Positions 59,104 through 64,000 of a DNA stretch of 64,000 nucleotides are shown one piece after another. The notes beneath the pieces are model-generated. The model had not been told where the DNA came from and ran no database searches. It was given only the letters and a program-made list of their open reading frames with translations. The first letter of the stretch is position 1. Each line of letters starts with the position of its first letter. The stretch spans positions 744,001-808,000 of the forward strand of contig NZ_JARUBL010000001.1 of NCBI RefSeq assembly GCF_029626155.1, given 5' to 3'. Made by a program: the position numbers and the translations under genes. The DNA comes from Solwaraspora sp. WMMD1047 (GTDB lineage Bacteria > Actinomycetota > Actinomycetes > Mycobacteriales > Micromonosporaceae).

Positions 59104-59345
59104 TCGCAGGGCGTCCGGAGCCGCGTTGAGCGCGGGCCCGGTGCCCGGACCCCCGTTCGCAGGGCCGGACCCGCCAGAATCTCTCGGGGCGGAGCCTGGC
59201 TCGACATCGCGACACGCCCGACCGCGGGGGTCGGCAGCGCGGAATCCGGCGGTGCCGGTGCCCGGCCTGGAACAGCCCGCTGGAGGCTCACTCCGACGGA
59301 GCAGAGAAGAAGAAGCGCAAGGCGAGAGAGGGAACAGAGGGCACC
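59104..59345 (+). other. S10 operon leader
   Basis: No gene. It contains GCGACACGCCCGACCGCGGG (59209-59228), identical to the element in the str leader. Here CCGACC and GGTCGG can close a small hairpin over it. The last part has GAGAGAGGGAACAGAGGGCACC before the rpsJ ATG. Confidence 0.55.
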
Positions 59346-59654
59346 ATGGCGGGACAGAAGATCCGCATCCGGCTCAAGGCCTATGACCACGAGGTCGTTG
59401 ACTCCTCGGCGCGCAAGATCGTCGAGACGGTGACGCGAACCGGGGCGCAGGTCGCGGGCCCGGTGCCGCTGCCCACGGAGATCAACCGTTTCTGCGTGAT
59501 CCGTTCGCCGCACAAGTACAAGGACTCGCGCGAGCACTTCGAGATGCGCACCCACAAGCGTCTGATCGACATCATCGACCCGACCCCCAAGACGGTCGAC
59601 TCGCTCATGCGCCTCGACCTGCCGGCTGGCGTCGACATCGAGATCAAGCTGTAG
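59346..59654 (+). CDS. rpsJ: 30S ribosomal protein S10
   Basis: 102 residues. [44 protein letters not shown] and [16 protein letters not shown] are canonical. Also known as NusE, the partner of NusB and NusG in antitermination. First gene of the S10 operon. Confidence 0.98.
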
Positions 59655-59729
59655 CCCGACCGCCTGCGGACGGAAGCGATGAAGTCCGCGGTCAAGCGGG
59701 CGGTCTATAGAGAGTTAGGGACCGGACGA

Positions 59730-60395
59730 ATGGACAGGCAAGTGAAGGGCATCCTGGGCGCCAAGCTCGGCATGACCCAGCTCTGGGACAACAACCGCGT
59801 TGTCCCGGTAACCGTGGTGCAGGCCGGCCCGTGTGTCGTGACCCAGGTCCGTACCGCCGACACGGACGGCTACGCCGCGGTCCAGTTGGCGTACGGCGCG
59901 ATCGACCCGCGGAAGGTCAACAAGCCGAAATCCGGGCACTTCGCGAAGTCTGGCGCGGCGCCGCGGCGGCACATCGTCGAGCTGCGCACCACCGACGCGA
60001 CCGACTACGAACTCGGCCAGGAGGTCACCGTCGAGGCGTTCGCGCCCGGTGCGGCGATCGACGTGACCGGCCGGACCAAGGGCAAGGGCTTCGCCGGCGT
60101 CATGAAGCGGCACGGCTTCCACGGCCTGCGCGCCAGCCACGGTGTCGAGCGCAAGCACCGCTCGCCCGGCTCGATCGGCGCCTGCGCGACCCCGGGTCGC
60201 GTCTTCAAGGGCGTCAAGATGGCCGGCCGGATGGGTGGCGTGCGCTTCACCGTGCAGAACCTGACGGTCCAGGCGGTCGACACCGAGAACAACCTGCTGC
60301 TGGTCAAGGGCGCCATCCCCGGCCCCAAGGGCGCGCTGGTACTGGTCCGGACCGCCGCCAAGGCCCAGGTGAAGAGGGGCGGTGCAGCCAAGTGA
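59730..60395 (+). CDS. rplC: 50S ribosomal protein L3
   Basis: 221 residues starting [23 protein letters not shown] 59730 is the family start; a longer frame back to 59679 lacks similarity. [19 protein letters not shown] and [14 protein letters not shown] are family marks. It is needed early in 50S assembly. rplD overlaps its stop (GTGA). Confidence 0.98.
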   Translation: MDRQVKGILGAKLGMTQLWDNNRVVPVTVVQAGPCVVTQVRTADTDGYAAVQLAYGAIDPRKVNKPKSGHFAKSGAAPRRHIVELRTTDATDYELGQEVTVEAFAPGAAIDVTGRTKGKGFAGVMKRHGFHGLRASHGVERKHRSPGSIGACATPGRVFKGVKMAGRMGGVRFTVQNLTVQAVDTENNLLLVKGAIPGPKGALVLVRTAAKAQVKRGGAAK

Positions 60396-61051
60396 CCACG
60401 GTTGACGTGTTGAACGTCGAAGGCGCCAAGGCCGGCTCGGTCGAGCTGCCGGACAACGTCTTCGACGTGCAGGCGAACCTCTCGCTGATGCACCAGGTCG
60501 TGGTGGCGCAGCTCGCGGCTGCGCGCAGCGGCACCCACAAGGTGAAGACCCGCGGCGAGGTCGCCGGTGGCGGCAAGAAGCCGTACAAGCAGAAGGGCAC
60601 CGGCCGGGCCCGGCAGGGCTCGATCCGCGCTCCGCAGTTCGCCGGCGGCGGCGTGGTGCACGGCCCGGTCCCGCGCGACTACAGCCAGCGGACCCCCAAG
60701 AAGATGAAGGCGGCCGCGCTGCGCGGTGCCCTCTCCGACCGGGCCCGCGCCGGCCGGGTGCACGTGGTCGAGGCGTTCGTCGAGGGCGAGAAGCCGTCGA
60801 CCAAGGCCGCCATCGCCGCGCTGCGCAAGGTCACCGACGCCACCCGGGTGCTGGTCGTGCTCTCCAGCCCGACCGAGCTGAGCTGGGTGTCGCTGCGCAA
60901 CGAGCCGAGCGTGCACCTGATCAAGTCCAACCAGCTCAACACGTACGACGTGCTGGTGTCCGACGCGGTGGTGTTCAGCCGGGCGGCGCTGGACGAGTTC
61001 CTCGGCCGGGCCACCGAGCCTGCCGAGACCGCCGAGGAGGGTGGGGAATGA
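60392..61051 (+). CDS. rplD: 50S ribosomal protein L4
   Basis: 219 residues. [48 protein letters not shown] is the loop that reaches the exit tunnel (macrolide region), unaltered. GTG 60392 overlaps the rplC stop, and rplW overlaps its own stop (ATGA). In some bacteria L4 represses the S10 operon. Confidence 0.98.
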   Translation: MTTVDVLNVEGAKAGSVELPDNVFDVQANLSLMHQVVVAQLAAARSGTHKVKTRGEVAGGGKKPYKQKGTGRARQGSIRAPQFAGGGVVHGPVPRDYSQRTPKKMKAAALRGALSDRARAGRVHVVEAFVEGEKPSTKAAIAALRKVTDATRVLVVLSSPTELSWVSLRNEPSVHLIKSNQLNTYDVLVSDAVVFSRAALDEFLGRATEPAETAEEGGE

Positions 61052-61350
61052 GCACCGTCGCCGATCCGCGCGACATCATCGTGGCGCCGGTCGTCTCGGA
61101 GAAGAGCTACAGCGAGCTGAACCGGAACTGGTACACCTTCCTGGTGCACCCGGACGCCAACAAGACCGAGATCAAGATCGCGATCCAGCAGATCTTCAAC
61201 GTCCGCGTCCTGACGGTGAACACCCTCAACCGCGAGGGCAAGCGCAAGCGGACCCGGACCGGGTTCGGCCAGCGCAAGGCCACCAAGCGGGCGATGGTGA
61301 AGCTGGCTGACGGAGACCGTATCGAGGCCTTCGGCGGCCCGGTCAGCTGA
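61048..61350 (+). CDS. rplW: 50S ribosomal protein L23
   Basis: 100 residues. [47 protein letters not shown] is typical. L23 lies at the exit tunnel and docks trigger factor and SRP. ATG in an ATGA overlap with rplD. Confidence 0.97.
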   Translation: MSTVADPRDIIVAPVVSEKSYSELNRNWYTFLVHPDANKTEIKIAIQQIFNVRVLTVNTLNREGKRKRTRTGFGQRKATKRAMVKLADGDRIEAFGGPVS

Positions 61351-61362
61351 GGGGTATAGACA

Positions 61363-62202
61363 ATGGCTATCCGTAAGTACAAGCCGACGACGCCGGGCCG
61401 CCGTGGCTCCAGCGTCGCCGACTTCGCCGAGATCACCCGGTCGACGCCGGAGAAGTCGCTGCTGGCTCCGCTGCCGAAGAAGGGCGGGCGCAACGCGCAC
61501 GGCCGGATCACCACGCGGCACCACGGCGGCGGGCACAAGCGCCAGTACCGTCTGATCGACTTCAAGCGGGTCGACAAGGACGGCGTACCGGCGAAGGTCG
61601 CCCACATCGAGTACGACCCGAACCGCACCGCGCGGATCGCACTGCTGCACTACGCCGACGGCGAGAAGCGCTACATCCTCGCGCCGAAGGACCTCAAGCA
61701 GGGCGACGCGGTCGAGTCCGGGCCGAGCGCGGACATCAAGCCGGGCAACAACCTGCCGCTGCGCAACATCCCGGTCGGTTCCACGATCCACGGGGTGGAG
61801 CTGCGGCCGGGGGGCGGCGCCAAGCTGGCCCGCTCGGCCGGCGTCGGCATCCAGCTGCTCGGCCGGGAGGGCGCGTACGCCACGCTGCGGATGCCGTCCG
61901 GCGAGATCCGGCGGGTCGACGTGCGGTGCCGGGCCACCATCGGTGAGATCGGCAACGCCGACCAGTCAAACATCAACTGGGGCAAGGCCGGCCGGATGCG
62001 GTGGAAGGGCAAGCGCCCGACCGTCCGCGGCGTGGCCATGAACCCGGTCGACCACCCGCACGGTGGTGGTGAGGGTAAGACCTCCGGTGGTCGCCACCCG
62101 GTCAACCCGCAGGGTAAGCCCGAGGGGCGGACCCGTCGTAAGGGCCAGCCGAGTGACCGGCTGATCGTGCGCCGCCGCTACGCCACGCGTAAGCGCGGCT
62201 GA
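61363..62202 (+). CDS. rplB: 50S ribosomal protein L2
   Basis: 279 residues, full length. [28 protein letters not shown] and the C-terminal [22 protein letters not shown] (with the conserved peptidyl-transferase-centre His) are intact. It lies 12 bp after rplW. Confidence 0.98.
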   Translation: MAIRKYKPTTPGRRGSSVADFAEITRSTPEKSLLAPLPKKGGRNAHGRITTRHHGGGHKRQYRLIDFKRVDKDGVPAKVAHIEYDPNRTARIALLHYADGEKRYILAPKDLKQGDAVESGPSADIKPGNNLPLRNIPVGSTIHGVELRPGGGAKLARSAGVGIQLLGREGAYATLRMPSGEIRRVDVRCRATIGEIGNADQSNINWGKAGRMRWKGKRPTVRGVAMNPVDHPHGGGEGKTSGGRHPVNPQGKPEGRTRRKGQPSDRLIVRRRYATRKRG

Positions 62203-62215
62203 GGGAGAAACTGAG

Positions 62216-62497
62216 ATGCCTCGTAGCCTGAAGAAGGGCCCGTTCATCGACGACCACCTGCTCAAGAAGGTGGAGACGCAGAACGACAAGGGCTCGAAGA
62301 ACGTGATCAAGACCTGGTCGCGGCGCTCGACGATCATCCCGGAGATGCTCGGGCACACGATCGCGGTGCACGACGGACGCAAGCACGTCCCGGTGTTCGT
62401 CACCGAGGCGATGGTCGGGCACAAGCTCGGCGAGTTCGCGCTGACCCGCACCTTCAAGGGTCACGAGAAGGACGATCGGAAGAGCCGCCGCCGCTAG
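62216..62497 (+). CDS. rpsS: 30S ribosomal protein S19
   Basis: 93 residues. [19 protein letters not shown] and [43 protein letters not shown] are canonical. It lies in the 30S head with S13. GGGAGAAACTGAG precedes the ATG. Confidence 0.98.
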   Translation: MPRSLKKGPFIDDHLLKKVETQNDKGSKNVIKTWSRRSTIIPEMLGHTIAVHDGRKHVPVFVTEAMVGHKLGEFALTRTFKGHEKDDRKSRRR

Positions 62498-62507
62498 TGG
62501 CCGACTC

Positions 62508-62560
62508 TTGTTCGGCCCGCCAGCCGGCGGGCTGACTGCCAGACGAAGCCGGCCGAACAA
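62508..62560 (+). other. Structured spacer between rpsS and rplV
   Basis: TTGTTCGGCC (62508-62517) pairs perfectly with GGCCGAACAA (62551-62560). A competing hairpin GCCCGCC/GGCGGGC (62515-62521 with 62526-62532) shares three bases with the first arm, so the two folds partly exclude each other. It sits in an unusually long 96-bp gap inside an otherwise tight operon. Confidence 0.65.
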
Positions 62561-62593
62561 AGTCGTACGGATAAGGATCAAGGGGTTACAGCG

Positions 62594-63163
62594 ATGCCAG
62601 TAAAGGGCGACGCTCCGGTGCTTCCGGGCGCGCGGGCGATTGCGCGACACGTGCGCATCTCGCCGACCAAGGCGCGCCGGGTGGTCAACCTCGTCCGCGG
62701 TCTGCCCGCGAAGGAGGCGCTCACGGTGCTGCAGTTCGCGCCGCAGGCGGCGAGCGAGCAGGTCTACAAGGTGCTCGCCAGCGCGATCGCCAACGCGGAG
62801 AACAACGAGCGGCTGGACCCCGACGCGTTGCTCGTCGCCGAGGCGTTCGTCGACGAGGGCCCGACGATGAAGCGGTTCCGGCCGCGGGCGCAGGGCCGGG
62901 CGTACCGGATCCGCAAGCGCACCTGCCACATCACCGTGGTGGTGGAGGCCGTCGCGCCGGCCACGCAGCCGCGCAAGGCGGCCGCCAAGAAGGCGTCGCC
63001 GGCCAAGAAGGCCGCCGCGCCGGCGGACGCCAAGGCGTCGGAGGCCACCGCGTCGGACGCGAAGGCGTCGGAGGCGACCGAGTCGGACGCCACGGCGACC
63101 GAGACGCCCGACGCCGCCGAGACCGACACGCAGAGCAAGAGCAAGACGGAGGGTGCCGAGTAA
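62594..63163 (+). CDS. rplV: 50S ribosomal protein L22 with long C-terminal tail
   Basis: 189 residues. Residues 1-120 are L22 ([58 protein letters not shown]), with the tunnel loop intact. The last about 70 residues are an Ala/Lys/Glu/Thr-rich tail with repeats around KASEAT and ATESDA, absent from ordinary L22 of about 115 residues. Tails of this kind occur in actinomycetes. rpsC starts on the last base of the stop. Confidence 0.96.
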   Translation: MPVKGDAPVLPGARAIARHVRISPTKARRVVNLVRGLPAKEALTVLQFAPQAASEQVYKVLASAIANAENNERLDPDALLVAEAFVDEGPTMKRFRPRAQGRAYRIRKRTCHITVVVEAVAPATQPRKAAAKKASPAKKAAAPADAKASEATASDAKASEATESDATATETPDAAETDTQSKSKTEGAE

Positions 63164-64000
63164 TGGGGCAGAAGGTTCACCCGCACGGGTTCCGGCTCGG
63201 CATCTCGACCGATTGGAAGTCGCGCTGGTTCGCGGACAAGCTCTACAAGGACTACATCGGCGAGGACGTCAAGATCCGCCGGATGATGTCCAAGGGGCTG
63301 GAGCGGGCCGGCATCTCCAAGGTCGACATCGAGCGGACCCGGGACCGGGTCCGGGTCGACATCCACACCGCCCGGCCGGGCATCGTGATCGGCCGTAAGG
63401 GTGCGGAGGCCGACCGGATCCGCGGCGAGCTGGAGAAGCTGACCGGCAAGCAGGTGCAGCTCAACATCCTCGAGGTGAAGAGCCCCGAGTCGGACGCCCA
63501 GCTCGTCGCCCAGGGCGTGGCCGAGCAGCTCTCCAGCCGGGTCAGCTTCCGGCGGGCGATGCGTAAGGCCATGCAGTCGGCGATGAAGAACCCGATCGTC
63601 AAGGGCATCCGGGTGCAGGTCTCCGGCCGCCTCGGCGGCGCCGAGATGAGCCGTACCGAGTTCTACCGCGAGGGTCGCGTTCCGCTGCACACGCTGCGGG
63701 CCAACATCGAGTACGGCTTCTTCGAGGCGCGTACCACGTTCGGCCGGATCGGCGTGAAGGTGTGGATCTACAAGGGTGACGCCGTACCCGGTCGGGAGAC
63801 CCCGGCCGACACGGGCCCGGCCCGGCCGCGTCGCGAGCGGGGCGACCGTCCGGAGCGTCCGCGTCGTGGTCGGTCCGGTTCGTCGGGCACCACGGCCGGC
63901 GGCACCGAGGCCGGTCGGGCCGCGGCGGCGGGGATCTCCAGCGGCCCGGCCGACGCCCCCACCGAGACCGCCGCGCCGGCCGCTGCCGCGCCGGCGAACC
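63163..64000 (+). CDS. rpsC: 30S ribosomal protein S3 (partial, 3' end beyond window)
   Basis: 279 residues are visible. [41 protein letters not shown], the KH domain [17 protein letters not shown], and [23 protein letters not shown] are canonical. After about residue 215 comes an Arg/Pro then Ala/Thr-rich tail that runs to the window end. S3 lines the mRNA entry channel. ATG 63163 shares a base with the rplV stop (TAATG). Confidence 0.97.
   Translation, partial: MGQKVHPHGFRLGISTDWKSRWFADKLYKDYIGEDVKIRRMMSKGLERAGISKVDIERTRDRVRVDIHTARPGIVIGRKGAEADRIRGELEKLTGKQVQLNILEVKSPESDAQLVAQGVAEQLSSRVSFRRAMRKAMQSAMKNPIVKGIRVQVSGRLGGAEMSRTEFYREGRVPLHTLRANIEYGFFEARTTFGRIGVKVWIYKGDAVPGRETPADTGPARPRRERGDRPERPRRGRSGSSGTTAGGTEAGRAAAAGISSGPADAPTETAAPAAAAPAN

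Overview
The window looks like the chromosome of a high-GC actinomycete, most likely Micromonosporaceae (Micromonospora-like). The reasons are the very high GC, frequent GTG/TTG starts, GTGA/ATGA stop-start overlaps, many apparently leaderless genes (TANNNT box 6-8 nt before the start codon) and gene orders typical of Actinomycetota. Examples are helicase / ferritin-like / DUF3107 / TetR / DUF3152 / moeZ, and rpmG-hadA-hadB-trpT-secE-nusG-rplK-rplA. The genus is an inference; no 16S rRNA is present.

Layout. 1-10.7 kb: a conserved actinobacterial block with a DEAD-box helicase (cut by the window edge), a ferritin-like protein, DUF3107, a TetR regulator, a very long proline-rich protein, an alpha/beta hydrolase, two tandem DUF3152 putative metzincins, moeZ and a QW-repeat-like protein. 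10.7-16.6 kb: the proB-proA proline genes, an alkyltransferase-like protein in which Trp replaces the catalytic Cys, a GPH/MFS transporter and a PLP-dependent lyase/decarboxylase. 16.6-30.5 kb: a second-type, dispersed complex I locus. nuoB stands alone; after a DUF2252 gene, a glucose-dehydrogenase-like gene and a MarR-GNAT fusion come nuoC-nuoH, then two antisense Uma2 genes, then nuoI-J-K-L-M-N. No nuoA, D, E, F or G is present. Tiny ORFs sit immediately before nuoC, nuoI and nuoM, each joined to the next gene by an ATGA overlap.

30.5-39.2 kb: htpX, an MFS exporter, two coupled small unknown genes facing two tiny GntR proteins across a palindrome, a YajQ-family protein, tRNA-Tyr, a HAD hydrolase, an 854-bp gene-poor and more AT-rich stretch, a small exported peptide and a membrane GAF-GGDEF-EAL enzyme. 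39.2-45 kb: tRNA-Thr, tRNA-Met, rpmG, hadA/hadB-like dehydratase genes, tRNA-Trp, secE, nusG, rplK, rplA and rplJ-rplL. 45-53 kb: rpoB and rpoC behind strong hairpins and tandem promoters. 53-64 kb: two small membrane proteins, the str operon (rpsL, rpsG, fusA, tuf) and the start of the S10 operon (rpsJ, rplC, D, W, B, rpsS, rplV, rpsC). The last gene is cut by the window edge.

The core genes are ordinary translation and transcription machinery. The most unusual material is the split complex I locus with its coupled mini-ORFs, the GntR/small-gene module, the MarR-GNAT operator, the peptide-plus-c-di-GMP-enzyme pair, and a 20-base element shared by the str and S10 leaders. No CRISPR array, insertion sequence, integrase or phage gene was seen.
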